Positions 63,857 through 64,000 of a stretch of DNA of 64,000 nucleotides are shown here, in pieces. Every line of letters starts with the position of its first letter. The stretch's first letter is position 1. The DNA is from Bacteroides graminisolvens DSM 19988 = JCM 15093. Lineage in GTDB: Bacteria; Bacteroidota; Bacteroidia; Bacteroidales; Bacteroidaceae. The DNA lies in NCBI RefSeq assembly GCF_000428125.1, contig NZ_ATZI01000001.1, positions 248,001 to 312,000 on the forward strand, written 5' to 3'. A program made the translations under genes and the position numbers. The notes below the pieces were generated by a model. That model was given only the letters and a program-made list of their open reading frames with translations. It was not told where the DNA came from and made no database searches.

Positions 63857-64000
63857 GCTGGTTGCAAAACTTTTTGTAGACCCGGGTGTAGGGCATTTGT
63901 ACACCCGGATCTACAGACCGTGTACATGGGGGTGTACAAACTGTGTACATCCGGGTAGAGACGAAAATTGCTCACCTGCAAAATAAATCGCATAAGCATG
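63857..64000 (-). repeat. 144-bp palindrome-rich dispersed repeat, copy B
   Basis: This is the inverted counterpart of 18414-18557, with 143 of 144 bases identical (A in place of C at the position matching 18421). It begins directly after the PUL2 terminator and runs to the window edge, so its full length is unknown. The small frame that covers its start (minus strand, about 63674-63904) is only a translation of the repeat and terminator. Confidence 0.9.

Noticed and set aside
63674..63904. 76-codon minus-strand frame at the end of PUL2
   Set aside because: It translates repeat copy B, the terminator and the antisense of the GH3 gene; no independent evidence.
18414..64000. Composite transposon bounded by the 144-bp repeats
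   Set aside because: No transposase or integrase is visible, the segment includes housekeeping genes, and 45 kb is too long for such an element without further evidence.

Overview
The window comes from the chromosome of a gut-type Bacteroidales bacterium, most likely Bacteroides or a close relative. The evidence is two SusC/SusD pairs, a hybrid two-component system (HTCS) regulator, an S46 dipeptidyl-peptidase, Bacteroidetes-style -7 boxes (TAnnTTTG) ahead of many genes, few Shine-Dalgarno sequences, and moderate to low G+C. No tRNA, rRNA, CRISPR array, transposase or integrase was seen.

1-18100 is mostly housekeeping: the 5' end of uvrC, apt, mnmG, a TPR/HTH membrane regulator, ybeY, a SpmA/SpmB-like membrane protein, the ruvB-flippase-DUF389-DPP7 run, sucCD, a DEAD-box RNA helicase and a lipoprotein tyrosine phosphatase. 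Between apt and mnmG lies a 16-bp palindrome matching the ParB-binding parS consensus at 15 of 16 positions.

18100-19050 is a repeat-rich scar. It holds an array of TCACCAAGTA-like decamers, a 144-bp palindrome-rich element (copy A), and directly after it the C-terminal remnant of an outer-membrane beta-barrel protein. The same 144-bp element returns in inverted orientation at the very end of the window (copy B, 143 of 144 bases identical), so the 45 kb between them is flanked by inverted repeats.

19159-45251 is polysaccharide utilisation locus 1 (PUL1). An HTCS sensor-regulator stands next to a minus-strand operon (PL1-like lyase, SusC, SusD, DUF5123-type surface lipoprotein, PA14-containing GH3). 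From the shared 180-bp promoter region a plus-strand operon diverges: GH97, two GH31 and two GH43-CBM6 enzymes. The mixture of alpha-galactosidase-, alpha-xylosidase/glucosidase- and arabinosidase/xylosidase-type enzymes with a pectate-lyase-like protein suggests a branched plant cell-wall glycan. The substrate cannot be named from sequence.

45298-50055 holds an overlapping minus-strand operon (LOG family, SIS-domain isomerase, PfkB kinase), an M16 peptidase and a carboxypeptidase-regulatory-like exported protein.

50219-63789 is PUL2: a DUF6377-type membrane regulator, SusC, SusD, GH30, a surface glycan-binding lipoprotein, a sialate-O-acetylesterase-like SGNH esterase and GH3. Apart from the esterase, the order matches the B. 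thetaiotaomicron fungal beta-1,6-glucan (pustulan) locus as I recall it. The expected route is surface capture and endo-cleavage by GH30, import by SusCD, and periplasmic trimming to glucose by GH3, with the esterase perhaps removing acyl groups.
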